NCBI GenBank assembly: GCA_029582155.1
Contig: CM055897.1
Coordinates: forward strand, 3,207,001 to 3,271,000
Source of the DNA: Panopea generosa
Lineage: Eukaryota; Mollusca; Bivalvia; Adapedonta; Hiatellidae
Direction: 5' to 3'
Length of the DNA: 64,000 nucleotides
Shown here: one piece after another, positions 24,660 to 37,895 of the stretch
Layout of the letters: each line of letters begins with the position of its first letter
Numbering within the stretch: position 1 is the first letter of the stretch
Program-made: the position numbers and the translations under genes
The notes under the pieces: model-generated
Database searches by the model: none
Seen by the model: the letters and a program-made list of their open reading frames with translations, nothing else
Told to the model about the DNA's origin: nothing

Positions 24660-25839
24660 ACAAATTGAGCATGGGTGGATGACAATAAATGGCTTGATTG
24701 TCACGATCTCTGAGGCTCATTACGATAATTAATTGTCACGCTGCGCTTAAAAAAGCCGACCAAATTACATATAAATCAGGGATGGTACATAAATATGCTT
24801 TAACACGTATATATGTTGTGTGTTTGGGCTTGTTGTAGCCGGGAAATAAAGTATTTAACCTGAACTGTCTTCATATTTTTATTACGTAACATTATTTGGA
24901 AGCACAAAACGCGTCAAAGAAAATAGAAAATGATAAAACTGGTTCCATGAGGGATGCTGAGGTCTAAAAACTCCGCACACTCTTCACACTCTATACAGCG
25001 CTGGCTTTAACTGTATTATAGTTTTGAGTCATACTAAACAGCACCAAGATTCCAAGCAATCAGGACCTTATTATGAGAATCGGGCCCAGACACAAAATCG
25101 TACAGTTAGTAAAACCCTGTAGACATATAATTATGGCTTATACGTGTGACCCTTTAACATTTTCTGTTTAATAATCATTAAAACTGCTTGTTTCTGAAAA
25201 TAAATATAGTAATTTACTTGTTCGATAAATGTTATTGGAATTGAACAATTTTGACAATTTGAGCCTGAGTCTAAATATCAGACTAACAATATTGATGAAC
25301 TTAGGTCCTAAAGTATCGATCATTGCGAAGTATCACCGCCACCACAAAGCACGTGACTTCTGATGTGGCAATTACTATTATCTGAATACCAGTGGGTACA
25401 CAGAACGCATCAAGTCAAAGAAAATAGCAAACTTAGTTAAGATTTAAAAACTTCTAATTAAAACAAAACCATGCAACTTATTGCACACTATCTCTAATGC
25501 TGTATTAAATCATGCATCTGAATGAATATGTATATGCCTTTTTTTTTAAAGGAAAATATGGATAAATATTCACTGGTGCTTTTTGCTATATCTACATGAT
25601 ACAGTCATGGAAATAAATTACCCCAGTGTGAATGCATAGCTTTAAGTTCGTTTCAATTTTGGAAATTGCATATCAGTAAACATGTATGTATAAGGTCGAC
25701 TAAAAAGTGAAACATGTACCTTAATTTCATCATTTATTATAAGTATGGTATGGTTTTATAAAAAAAAAAATGTGAACATTTTTTTATATATCATACTAGA
25801 TATTAATACTTGTTAAGATTAATTTGTTTTCAAGATCTC
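24660..25839. other. No recognisable feature
   Basis: AT-rich intergenic sequence. No coding exon, SINE or transposon terminus seen. Confidence 0.4.
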
Positions 25840-26275
25840 ACATAAGAATAACCTCCCTTACAAGATTCTTACGCTCAAGATATCAGAACCGTGTAAATCG
25901 TTTGGGCATTATATTTGTTAAAAATGCATAAAAATAACACATTTCTTTGTACATATGAGAACATTGGGCCATTCTCGTGATTTCTTATAAGTTTGTATGG
26001 AATTGGGTACTGTTTGATGAAGATATAACAGTTTCACGATGCGAAGTGATACACTGCAACAAATAGGCAGAATTATCAAAAATGAAAGGGGTGTCATCAA
26101 ACCATCAAAATTGTGAAAAAGCAACCTGATCAACCCAATGTTTTTTTTCTGCATAATTGGAACAACAGAGGAATATTTATGATACTTATGCACTCCTAGA
26201 ACCATCGATAATATGTCCAGTGTTCTGCATTTCTCTAGTGTAGAACAGTGCAAAATTAATTGTGTGAGACGTTGA
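25840..26275 (-). repeat. Repeat family F2, copy a
   Basis: A minus-strand copy of a ~450-bp interspersed repeat with short ends GTCTCAC...GTGAGAC. It shares TGTACTGTTCTACATATAGA-type, GTTGACCAGGTTGCTTTTTC and CGCTTTACACAGCTCTAATT blocks with copies at 40452-40914, 42293-42745, 44632-45082 and 55654-56100. The minus-strand 127-aa reading frame inside it is a shadow of the repeat. Confidence 0.8.
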
Positions 26276-27465
26276 CGAACATGAGTAAAATCCATGTCCA
26301 TATTGCCGTGTGTTTCTTAGAGCATTTCTAGTATATTTAACACTCTTGTACATTACAGTAGAATTAAGAACGAAGTTTTGGTAATTGGTTACATTTCTTG
26401 TTGTTTCTTATTTTATTAAAATAAGCACATCTGAAGAACAAAATGTTGTCATACTGTTGAAAATATTACACCTAACAATAATCGACAATAAGTTACAAAA
26501 GGGGGAGATAATTCTGGAATTATTCAAGATCGAGTTGTGGCATATTGCCAGCTATCCATGTTACAAACTGCGTTGCATTCTGTTTAAAACTCTTGTAGAC
26601 ATGCTGTGGAGAAGCAAACTTAACCAAAGGTGAAGTTAAAATGGGAAATAATAATGTCATTATTCAAGACAGAGTCATAGTCTATCCACTCTTCACTTCG
26701 CACATTGCCTTATATCCATGGTTTAAAGTCACACTGGGTTCCCTTCAATGTATTTTAATAAATCGTCTGTATGACCCAAAACAAACAAACATAAAGCACA
26801 AAAATATTATGCCATTATTCAGTTAGAGTTATCCATGTTCCAAGTGTTGCCTTGATTCCCTTCATGATAATATAACGTTTCCAATTTTCAAAACAACCCA
26901 TTATATGGAAGATTTATCAACTGTTACAATATAATATTCAGCTTTTCTTGTCGAAAAAGATTTGTCATTATCCACCTTGATGATTTTCAGATTGTGTAGG
27001 CCAAATATTTAATAACGTTAAAAATATAATGTGTTTTAAGTGCTAATGCTTCACAACTCTATGAATATTTTTTTTATAAAATACATCACGGTGTTGTCTC
27101 GATTGACACAGACAAGCAATTATATGTACCGTATCTAATTCCAGCGTCCATCAAGGTCAACCTCATCCTACCCAATAGTATAGGAGATTCCCTCCCCTTT
27201 ACTGGTTCCCTGAAAACTCTTCTTCCAAGGATCATACCATTATGAATTCCCTACCATGTGGACTGTGTCCTTGTGAGCTTTTGTCTATGTCCTATGCTTG
27301 AATTTGGCGGGCCGTCACTTTTTTGAACAGCTGCTCCTCACCCTTTGTATACAGTTTTATATTTTATATCGAGTTCGTATAGACCCGACTTGTTTATTTT
27401 GTTAACTTGATCTATGCAAGTCACCACCTCACCTGCCGTGATGGTTCGACAATGAGCGTAAGCAC
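26276..27465. other. No gene recognised
   Basis: Unassigned AT-rich sequence. 27130-27460 is more GC-rich and may belong to an interspersed repeat, but I see no termini. Confidence 0.35.
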
Positions 27466-27888
27466 TATCGATAGATGGGCGGACGGACGGACATTTAGGC
27501 GGGCGGGCTGGTGGGCGGACGGACGGACGTTCTGGTAGAAGTGATGTTGTGGGGTGCGTTTTTAGATGTTATAAAAACATCTTTTCTTTCATAAAAAACA
27601 AAACCTATTTCTTTCTAACCCTAATGTCACAAACCTTGAGATCCAACCCTAATGACGCTAAAAAAGAATGAAAAAAGGTGAAAAAAAAGTAAAAGAAAAA
27701 TGTGTAAATAATGGAATTTACCCCACAATGCCATTCTGTACACTTTTCGACTTGCACCCCACAAATACAAAAAAACAACAACAATGCCATTCTGCAATGG
27801 CAACGCAACCAGCAACTGCCTCTCCAGAAGAAAGGACGGACGGACGGACAAACAGACTGACAGATTGACAGACAGACAGATGGATGGA
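27466..27888. repeat. GGAC / GACA simple repeats
   Basis: Two simple-repeat patches, (GGAC/GGGC)n at 27470-27532 and (GGAC)n/(GACA)n at 27833-27888, flank 300 bp of A-rich sequence. The overlapping reading frames in both strands there are spurious. Confidence 0.7.
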
Positions 27889-30205
27889 TCTATCCCTCCA
27901 ATTAAGTCACGTGAATGAATACAACGGCTCTTATCAAAAGTGTTTACTTACATAATACCATATGACATTTTTTCTATTTATCATGACTCATGATAGACAG
28001 GTGCAAAATCACCTGATAAAATGCATCAGATTATTTGTTCAAATGACACGTATCGACTTTCGTGGAAGAGGAAGTTATATTTTCACATGCCATTGTGTTA
28101 TCTGCTGACAACGGATACCTAAATTTGAAACATAATCTACAATTAAGCGTGCATACTTCCATATAAATGATGTTTTGTGACCTATTCAACAACAAAGTAA
28201 ATACGATAAGGCGATTGAATCTAAACAAGCGTTTTGTTTGATAATATTAATCCATGCATAGAATCCATGCATAAAATCCATGCATATAATAACGTTAACC
28301 GCTTGTAAATAATTACTCTGTATAATGTATATAAATCTATATTATGTTTTACTGTAATAAGTATTAAGTACATACTTTAACGAGGTTAACGTCAAATTCA
28401 GCACATGACAGATTATTATATGGCCTAGTATGATTGGTTGAGGCAGACCTCGAGTAGGACCATAGAGTCCATCTGCGTAGTTTCCTTGTACATACATCTG
28501 ACGTAGATATCTGCGTTTACAATATACACATATGCATGCTGATGTATTTGTACGATACTAGAATTTGATCTATGTATACCATCTCGTCTTATGATGTGAT
28601 GGCGAGGGAAGCGCGAGGTTGGGTGTAGCCGTGAACCAGGGTTAAGTTCCTCAGCGATGTATTTAGTCACTGGCCATTCGACCACCTGTTGTTACGTCTC
28701 TTCCTACTTATTATGATTAGTCAATGTATTTGGTACACGCTGGTTAAGTGGCTACAAACTGCGTCTGCATTTAATTGTATAATAGCCTTTAATAGGTATG
28801 ACAGCCATTATTATTGAACTTCATTTGCACGAGAGACGGGTGGTAACTATTGTTGGCAGAACTTGTGGCTCAACCCTCGTTCTTATATCAGTTTGTAAAT
28901 ATTTATATTTATATTGCTCTTGCAATGTACTTGTATTGTTATAAGCTATACATATATGTTTAAACGGATTTGTATCAATAACATAAGTTCTTATTATTTT
29001 CGCTGTTATGCCTCAGAATCAATCAGAGTAAACTTATTTTTATTCCGCAAGTAACCGATATTCTTTTTCATACTGAATATTTTGAATCGAGATAAACCTG
29101 AACCCAAAACCTTGAGCGGTATTGAGACAGTAACCAGGGACACTCGGACACCCCTTAATAAAATAAACTTAACTCACTATATTCAATGATAGGATCTTCT
29201 TTTTATTTTTCTCTGACAATATGAAGAATCTTTACATTAATACTAAACAAAACAAGTAAGTTAAGATCAGCCCACATGCATAGAAAACGCTTTAAATTTA
29301 TTTTCTTTCTTTTCAAACAGAATATTTGTTTCTTTTTCACCATAACATATAAACATATACGATCGTCTACTGAGCATATAGTATCTTATAGGTGGATATA
29401 TATAGTTATGTCTGTATAACAGATGTACATTCATAAGTAAAAACATAGTTGAAATGATTATAATTATATTCATGAGCATTATACCATATGATTCGCATCA
29501 ATACGGATAACACAGCGAGACACACCTCTTCCTTGATTATGGTTATAGTCGTGACTTATTTATTGATTGTTTGAAACTGTTCTTAAGAAAACATAGATGT
29601 GAGAGATTTTCTATAACAATCATTATTGTCTTCAATACCAAATTATAGTTTATGAACGTGAAAGAGTAGCTCTATATATAACAGCTCATAAAGGATTAGA
29701 CGGACATATTATCATGTATGAACATTGATTTATATATAGAGATATGAGGGAATTATTGATTTTCTTTTGAATTTAAAGATACACATACCATACTTAAATC
29801 ACCACCTTCATTTAATGAAGGCACGATCTTTACAAAAACAGACAACTTAATTTATTGTATGATACCATATAAAAGCTACTGTCGGATGCATTGAGAATAT
29901 TGTCCGCGTCAAATTGCCGATACCCAGACTCGTAACAAAACGTTTCATTTCAGTGGAGTTGTAAAAAAAAAAATTTGGATTTTTTGAAAAGAATTCAAAA
30001 GTAAAAGTTCAGCAAGCTCGTCCAATAGGGTTTATCTTTGGTAAAATCAACAAAGAGTAATAAATTTGTACACCACATACCAATCTGATTGCAAAATCAA
30101 ATCTAGGGGCAATACACTCGTGTGTCACGTAAACAAACTGAAATAAAAACTCAAACGAAAAAAATCCTTTAAATGATACTATAACGCTTATTTGAATCAA
30201 ATTAT
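27889..30205. other. No gene recognised
   Basis: Includes a 14-bp x3 repeat (AATCCATGCATAGA-like, 28250-28290) and a relatively GC-rich patch at 28560-28860. I cannot link that patch to a gene. Confidence 0.35.
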
Positions 30206-30541
30206 GTAGAACATATAGCCAGAATATTACATTAGTAAATACATTATAAAGAACATATAGCCAGAATATTACATTAGTAAATACATTATAAAGAACATAT
30301 AGCCAGAATATTACATTAGTAAATACATTATAAAGAACATATAGCCAGAATATTACATTAGTAAATACATTATATAGAACATATAGCCAGAATATTACAT
30401 TAGTAAATACATTATAAAGAACATATAGCCAGAATATTACATTAGTAAATACATTATATAGAACATATAGCCAGAATATTACATTAGTAAATACATTATA
30501 TAGAACATATAGCCAGAATATTACATTAGTAAATAAATTAG
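30206..30541. repeat. 42-bp minisatellite, 8 copies
   Basis: Eight almost identical 42-bp units containing AGCCAGAATATTACATTAGT, differing mainly at TATAAAG/TATATAG. Because 42 is divisible by 3, the minus strand stays open (a frame at 30009-30557). It would repeat the 14-residue hydrophobic unit NVFTNVIFWLYVLY. I see no splice or start context that makes it a credible gene. Confidence 0.92.
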
Positions 30542-31159
30542 GTGCGTCCTTTTTCACCGCAATGTTGGTGGGTTTTTGGATTTTTAATGCTCATATGCAG
30601 AAGCAATATGCTAGTATATAATCGGTACTACTTTTCTTTCAATTCCATTTTTTTTAATGTTCGATAGTTGCCTTGTGATAATTGATGAGAAAGTAGATTT
30701 CATCCAAATTTGAGATTTTTTTTTCATTTTTCTGAAATTAAGCAGTTTGCTTTTGAACATAGGGAAAACTTATAGTGAATTTTGATCTAAAAACAAAAGT
30801 TGCAATAAATGCCAGGTTGGTCAAATTTCCAAAATATCTGTCACAGCTAAAACAGTAACATATTTGAATGAACGAGTCAATTTAAGATCATGAAGAGCAT
30901 CACCAGCAGATTTGTTAATGCAACGTTTTTTAAAGTATAAATATAATACTCCATTATAATGAAACGAAAATAACGTATTGGTGATAAATAATCTAAAATA
31001 AATATATATTTCCTTTGCGATATGTTTAAATAGCAAGGCTATCAATAAGTTTGACGTGTTTGTTCAATAACTTTAATAGCTCTTATTATTTTGATGAAAC
31101 ATTACTAACCGGTATCTATATAAACCAACTTAATTAATGGTTGATTTTGAAGCCACTGT

Positions 31160-31655
31160 CAATGTCAATGCTATCTTTAACTATTTGAAATACTATTTGG
31201 TAATGGAGTTAGCTAAGTCAATGTTGTCTTTAACTATTTGAGGTACTTGAAATACTACTTGGTAATGGAGTTCGCTAAGTCGATGTTATCTTAACTTTTT
31301 GAAATACTACTTGGTAATGGAGTTCGCTAAGTCGATGTTATCTTTAACTATTTGAAATACTACTTGGTAATGGAGTTCGCTAAGTCGATGTTATCTTTAA
31401 CTATTTGAAATACTACTTGGTAATGGAGTTCGCTAAGTCGATGTTATCTTTAACTATTTGAAATACTACTTGGTAATGGAGTTCGCTAAGTCGATGTTAT
31501 CTTTAACTATTTGAAATACTACTTGGTAATGGAGTTCGCTAAGTCGATGTTATCTTTAACTATTTGAAATACTACTTGGTAATGGAGTTCGCTAAGTCGA
31601 TGTTATCTTTAACTATTTGAAATACTACTTGGTAATGGAGTTCGCTAAATCGATC
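31160..31655. repeat. 53-bp minisatellite, ~9 copies
   Basis: A tandem unit containing GTTATCTTTAACTATTTGAA and ACTACTTGGTAATGGAGTTC. Central copies are essentially identical, which suggests recent homogenisation. The first two copies are diverged and one has a short internal insertion. Confidence 0.92.
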
Positions 31656-32911
31656 TGGCGCGAGAACGGCTATCACTCCGCCCAATGGCCACGTGACATT
31701 GTTTGTCCAGGTAAATTAAATGTAGTGTTTACTTGGATATCGTCAGCTTGTCTAAGGAAAATGCCTTCAAGCAACTAATATTGGTTGCTATTGGATTACC
31801 AGCTTGTTTGTTTGTTTGTTTGACAACCCGCGTAAGGTCAATCGCTTAAGTTTTCTTTATACTATACTAGATTGATGTTGCTTGTTTATATAAAAGGAAA
31901 TATACAATTGTTTTAAAGTCATCAACTCTAATGTCACTGTTATGTAGAAAAGCGTCTCTATTCAATAACACGATTTCACATTAACATATCCTTAATGAAT
32001 GGTATATGTCCATTAATTAGATAATACCCATTAAGTAATATATCCATTCATAACGCTATGTCATTGTGATGTGTTACTTAAATAGAGCACTAGTGAAACG
32101 GATTATTGTATAAACAACATCTTGTTTGTCACATCGTCGATCTTAGATGATTTATGTCTATAACCAACAATTACTGTTCAAAATGTATAAAATGTATAAA
32201 CTGAAAATCTCTGGACTCTCCTTTATGGTGATGTACTATGTATAATGTTCTGTTCTATTTTATCTACTTAGTAATTGTGTATTGCATTATACATTGGAGT
32301 TTAACTGTTACATGTGTAACATAAATAAACATTTTGAACGTCAACAGAGAATTATCTAAATCCAGTAGTTTATAAATCATCGACAGCACAGCCAGCAGTC
32401 TTCGAGATAATACCTCAACAAAAGATATGTCTATCAACTAATTCCTTCCTTTGATCTGAGATCTTCATATAAAAATGAGCTACCTTTCCTTCTATAATAA
32501 GGAATGGTTTTGCAGCTTTAACAAAACGTTGTTTACAGGAAGTAAAGATAATAAGTTACGCATATACGTGATGATTTTGTTGATATGTTTACATGTTTAC
32601 TTCAAACTAGTACTTACTTACCTACGAATTTATTCGAAACACATTTAAAGTTTTAAACTTAATGGGTTTTCTGGTACTTTATTAATTGCGTCAATTCTTT
32701 CTTCTAAGAAACTTGATGTTTGATAAAAAAACTATTTCCAGTATTTTTTATTTTGACATGGAAAATACCGAGGTCTTCTCAATTAGTTTGACACGGTGTC
32801 ATCTTGCGCATTGAGGACATATTTTTACTTAATTACATTGTGTTTTAATTCGAAAAGCCAAAGTGATGGATGGATGATTTAATATTTAACATTTTTTGTA
32901 CAAGAATTTTA
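31656..32911. other. Upstream region of the first membrane-protein gene
   Basis: No transposon recognised. A short GC-rich patch at 31650-31730 could be a promoter, but there is nothing specific to prove it. Confidence 0.3.
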
Positions 32912-35900
32912 ATGGAGGACTATTATTTAGTCATTCTGTGCGTATTATTGTGTATGTGGAGACTGCACTGTTTATACATTTAAACAAAAAAGATAGAAAA
33001 AGTGCAAACAATATTTGCAAAAAACGTATTCTTTAATTTACTTGTGAAAACAATACAGTTACGATGGTGTGTAATTGTTCGTCTTCAAATTTGTTAACAT
33101 CCCCCGATACATACATTTCACTCAAACGTGCACCATGCCCGCCGCCATTTGTAACAAAACAACGGTTTGAAGACATCGCATTCGAGCAGCAACTTACAAA
33201 GTGTGAAATAGAAACGATCATCAACAATTGTGAAGAAACGGCAGTTCGTGAAAACACACCAACGAGTTCAGATGTTATCTACATAGTAATACCAGTTATA
33301 GTGTGTGTAGCTTTACTAATGGTTACAGCTTGTCTGTGGTACAAGTAAGTTGGTATTATGTTTGGCTATATTTACAGACATGACACTATTCCACGTGCAT
33401 TTTATAATAATACAGGTAAACCTAACTTTAAAATCGTACACAAAGTATTTAATTTAGGATTGATTGTACACAATACACTTTGTTGTCATCTTCTGGTATA
33501 CAACAGTAAATATTTTGTTGCTGATAGACACAGTGACGTGACATTTTGCTGAACAATGCTTTATGATGTTATATGATCAACCGTTCGTTGTTTTCTTCCA
33601 AATACTTCACATAATGTCACGTTACTAAGTAAATGATTCGTTTTGTTGAACTCTTTGTTATTATATTCTTTCTAACGCCACTGAATACATCTACAGAAAA
33701 CCATTGACTAAATATACATATTTATTATATAACATATCTGTTTACCTGATTACGTTTCTGTCCTTTGTACACTATACACGTGTGTGGTTAAATGACTAAG
33801 CATGCGACATTAGGAATGCATTAATGCAAAACTCGTTTCGCGTATTCAAATGTAATTGTTTTTTTTTAAATTGTTTCGATGTAGCCTTATTAATATGAAT
33901 CATTTCTGTCCTAACTATTTGCTTTCAATAGTTACGTTCTATTAGATTTAAAAAAGGCGAATATTTGCATTGCTTTTCAAAATGCTTTATTTGGATATCC
34001 TTCTCTAAGGCNNNNNNNNNNNNNNNNNNNNNNNNNNNNNNNNNNNNNNNNNNNNNNNNNNNNNNNNNNNNNNNNNNNNNNNNNNNNNNNNNNNNNNNNN
34101 NNNNNNNNNNNNNNNNNNNNNNNNNNNNNNNNNNNNNNNNNNNNNNNNNNNNNNNNNNNNNNNNNNNNNNNNNNNNNNNNNNNNNNNNNNNNNNNNNNNN
34201 NNNNNNNNNNNNNNNNNNNNNNNNNNNNNNNNNNNNNNNNNNNNNNNNNNNNNNNNNNNNNNNNNNNNNNNNNNNNNNNNNNNNNNNNNNNNNNNNNNNN
34301 NNNNNNNNNNNNNNNNNNNNNNNNNNNNNNNNNNNNNNNNNNNNNNNNNNNNNNNNNNNNNNNNNNNNNNNNNNNNNNNNNNNNNNNNNNNNNNNNNNNN
34401 NNNNNNNNNNNNNNNNNNNNNNNNNNNNNNNNNNNNNNNNNNNNNNNNNNNNNNNNNNNNNNNNNNNNNNNNNNNNNNNNNNNNNNNNNNNNNNNNNNNN
34501 NNNNNNNNNNNCCATGTAAAAGATCTAGTATTTTCACGGTAAAATAATCCATATAGTTTTTTTTTAAGTATCTCTATTCATAGCAGGAATGTATCCGTAC
34601 ATAAAATAAACAATTATCGGTAGGCTGACCAGCTTGTTTTTAAGAAAGCGCAGTAACACACTAAGATTATTTTTAAAATAAGAAGTGCTGAAAGGCTCAT
34701 ACATACAGGCATTTGTTCAAATCCCTATAAAAGTCACTTTTTGACACCAGTGATGTCTTATTGTAGTGGCTGATTTTTCTCTAATCATATACAGCAATAA
34801 ATCACAGCCGCTGTGAAGTATTTTGAAAATATTTCAAACCAAATGATAGAGCATTTTTGTTTTAGCGCAAGAATCTTACAAATTAAACACGGACATTTAT
34901 CATGAAAAAGACATACAATATCCATACTATTAATAAGATGACTAAAACATACAATAACACATTATTAAAGATATATCGATATTTATAAACTACCATGAAA
35001 TAATGATTAAAATTGTAGAAGGGATTTCTATTGACGTTTTATGTATACAAATGTATATTGTTATAACGATAATTATTTATACAATTCATATCTCGTAAAG
35101 AACTAATCGAAAGCACAAAATGCAACTAAAAACAACAGTAGATTGGTATTTAGGTATTTATTTATGAAAAGTGATGATTCATAAAGAATCACCCCATGGC
35201 ATAGCGGCATTCTAATTGTGAATCACTGAATGGTTCCAAAGTGAAACACTGAATGGTTCCATTGTGAAACACTGAATGGTTCTATTGTGAAACACTGAAT
35301 AGTTCCAAAGTGCAGAAATGATTATAACAACACCAAAATGAAGTACAGGGCTTCATTTTACGACTGCCAGACATCAAATAAAACTATTGTTGTGACAATT
35401 AATTCAAATCGAATAAGAAGAACCTTGGAATAACAGAATGTAACTAAGATAAAAGTAACAGACGCGGTAATGAAATTAAGAACATCACACACACCAGAAG
35501 CACTGGCTTACTCAGTATTTCATTTTAAGTGTTATCAAGTTCATATAAATATTTAATATTTATAAAGTTTGTGCTGGTGTAACATTAAATTTTGACACTC
35601 TTGGGGCCATTTTTCAATGTGGAAAACTGACCCAAACACATTTCAATATTAAATTCTGATAAAAACAGTCGTTGACCACTGTTAAATTTTGATCAAACGT
35701 GCGGTCCTTTTTATAACGTTGAGTTAAATATAAGCAAAACATCATATGGCTGATGTCTCATGTTGCAACAATTAAACATAAGCCCTGGTAAACTTTTCAA
35801 TCGACACTTAATACACAAAATCCATCTATAATCCATTTATTACACGCAATATGCCAGCTACAGTAACTCTTTCAATATCTAAACTTAAACAGTACACTGA

Positions 35901-37477
35901 CGAGACAGTCTAACTCATTGTACAATAATTTGTTCACTGTGATTTAAAATTAGATAAGAAAAGAAAATTCCATTTGCAAATTTCATCATTTAATAGCATT
36001 TCATGGTCGCATTTTGCTTCAAATTTTGAATTTCAATAGACTGTTCAGAGCAATTTCACTGACACAATCAGTAGCGCGTGTGGTCACCTCTACTGACATT
36101 CACAGCAGCCAGACGTCGCCCCATGGATTCGCACCAGTTACGTAGCAGATACCGTGGGATTCTGGCCCACTCCTGGTGGAGCGCTGCTGTCAGTTCCTAG
36201 ACGTTGGCAGGCTGCGGTTGATGTTGATGTTACCGCCGTCCAAAGTAATCCCAGGCAGTCAGGTGAACACGCCGGCAAGGCAATTCGTTAATGTTGCAGG
36301 TCTGTAAAAACATCCTGGTGACAGGTGCAACGTTGTCATGCTGGAAGACGAGGCGTTGACGTTGGTGGAACATAAGGACAACCACAGGACGTTATATCTG
36401 GTTGATGCAACGCCTGGCTGTGAGATAACCTTGGCACACGACGAGTTGGGACTTAAACCTTTGGTTGATGGCTGCCCTGACCATACCTCCGCCCCCATCG
36501 TGACGGTTGTACTGCAGAACGCAATTGTTAGCGTATCGTTCATGACGTCGTCTGTAGACACGGATACATCCGTCGGCGTTCGACAAAATGAAACGTGATT
36601 CGTCACTAAACACTACTTTCTTCCAATGCTGACTGCGATGGTTGTTGGCCCAAAGAAGACGATGGTGACGGTGACGTCGCGTAGAAACTAGACCGTGGTT
36701 AGGCCTGTGGCAGCTAATTTCCCGTTCGCTAAGCCGATTTCTGACTGTATGTCGACTTACAGGGCGTCCACGGTTACCTCCCACTAAGCGTGACATGGAT
36801 TCAGCCGTCACAAATCTGTCACGCAGATAGCATTAACGTATGCAATAATCTTGCCCTACTGACGTTACACACGGTCTACCTGAATTTGATTATAGACAAA
36901 CGTCCCCTTGTCTCTGACACGGCGAACGAGACGCAATATTGTCGAACGAGAGATGTTAAAACGTCTAGTGACTTGTTCTTGCGTTCGCCCACATTCAAGC
37001 ATAGCCAAAACTTGTGCCCACTCTTTGAAATTTAGCCTCGGCATTATCAGAAACTGGACAATTTTCAGAAAATCTCTGAAAATATGTTTGTATGTCGACT
37101 TACACATGTACCTGTCTAAAATTCACTCGATAAAACCACATAGTTGACACGCACGGGCTGCATGATGAAATCATGAGCAGGTACTTGAATTTAACAATGA
37201 GCTGAATAAGATCGTACGAGTTTCAGTTGGTTGGGTTTGTCGGTCAGAATACATGTACATTTCTGACATTTACTTCCTATTAAAACTATATAAAGAAAAT
37301 AACGCCAATTTTCGATGAGATGTTTCTTTATCTCGTCAGTGTATATTCATTAACGTAAAGTGATTTAACAAAAACATGCCTGTATCTGACAATTCCTTAT
37401 TACCGGATTCTTATTTTTACACAGAAGGGCAAGTATCGGTGATTTGACCTTTGTTGAAGCCTTTGAAGTACAGAAAG
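32912..37477 (+). CDS. Small single-pass membrane protein, paralogue 1 (partial model)
   Basis: The core exon is 33064-33344 (phase 2 donor, GTAAGT). It encodes a short ectodomain with CNC, then APCPPPFVTKQRFEDIAF and an LT..EI..IINNC pattern, and one membrane segment (SDVIYIVIPVIVCVALLMVT). A candidate 5' exon, 32912-32951, would supply a signal peptide (MEDYYLVILCVLL). It joins 33059 in phase across a 107-bp intron. A candidate cytoplasmic exon at 37425 or 37428-37477 (NAGNAG acceptor) adds ASIGDLTFVEAFEVQK, with IGDLTF resembling IGEYGF in paralogue 2. Later exons were not found, and a 500-N gap and a Tc1 element lie in the long intron. Family not recognised. Homology to 47396-51971 rests on the motif, the membrane position and intron phase. 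If the signal peptide is real, it acts at the plasma membrane. Confidence 0.55.
34012..34511. other. Assembly gap, 500 N
   Basis: A run of exactly 500 N, a conventional placeholder for a gap of unknown size. All reading frames across it are artefacts. Confidence 1.
34512..35217. other. No recognisable feature
   Basis: AT-rich, presumably intronic or intergenic. No exon or repeat end identified. Confidence 0.35.
35218..35312. repeat. 23-bp tandem repeat, 4 copies
   Basis: Copies of CACTGAATGGTTCCATTGTG plus AAA. Confidence 0.85.
35895..37341 (-). mobile_element. Tc1-like transposon
   Basis: A 1447-bp element bounded by inverted repeats starting CACTGACGAGA (35895 on plus, and 37341 on minus). 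TA dinucleotides flank it at 35893-35894 and 37342-37343. It carries a degenerate minus-strand transposase. Confidence 0.85.
36075..37092 (-). pseudogene. Tc1-like DDE transposase, broken
   Basis: Cut-and-paste transposase of the Tc1 branch, minus strand. Order: an N-terminal helix-turn-helix region (from MPRLNFKEWAQVLAML through RRFNISRSTILRLVRRVRDK), then GGNRGRPVSRHTVRNRLSE (second DNA-binding helices), then VVFSDESRF with the first catalytic Asp. IRVYRRRHERYA follows, then FQHDN with the second Asp, and a C-terminus ending GDHTRY. The frame is interrupted between the HTH and GRPVSRHT, after YLTARRCINQI and after WDYFGRR. The segment that should hold the catalytic Glu (the S-P-D-L-S-P-I-E-type motif) is missing, because LPCRRVHLTA runs straight into WDYFGRR. 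It is therefore inactive by both deletion and frame damage. Confidence 0.85.
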
Positions 37478-37684
37478 GTATATGTATTTATTAAACCAAC
37501 TCTCTCAACAACTTGTATTATTTTATCAAATTAATGTTTTCCCTCGAAGAATTAAAAAAAAAAGTTACAAATAAGTACATAATTTTTATATAACTATCAA
37601 TAGGTCGAAGTTCAAGGTCACATTTACAAGTTGCTTGAGTGTGATGGGTTTTCCATTTCATTTCAACAGTTTTCAGTTATATAA

Positions 37685-37895
37685 TGGCGGTCAGGTATCC
37701 TCACGGTTTAACAGGAATTCTGTACCAGTACTAGCCGATCTTTGCAAGTGACTGACAACTTCCCCACTTGAAACAGAGGCGAAGAACATTTTGTCACAAA
37801 GAACGTGCCCATCGGGAATCAACAATGGACCTGTGGATTGGCAAGCAAGTACGCTACCATTCCGCTACCCGGGCGGGTTCGCATTTACAGTTAGA
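37685..37895 (-). repeat. SINE, family alpha, tRNA-headed
   Basis: On the minus strand: a GGGTAGCGGAATGGTAGCGT head, a GATTCCCGAT B-box-like segment, then the alpha core TTCAAGTGGGGAAGTTGTCA and CTAGTACTGGTACAG. Confidence 0.7.

Noticed and set aside
25918..26301. A 127-residue minus-strand protein
   Set aside because: It coincides with repeat F2, and the same frame is broken in the other copies.
33925..34552. Long reading frames of 180-196 residues
   Set aside because: Almost entirely composed of N from the assembly gap.
36259..37147. Plus-strand reading frames over the Tc1-like element
   Set aside because: They are antisense shadows of the transposase, whose motifs are clear on the minus strand.
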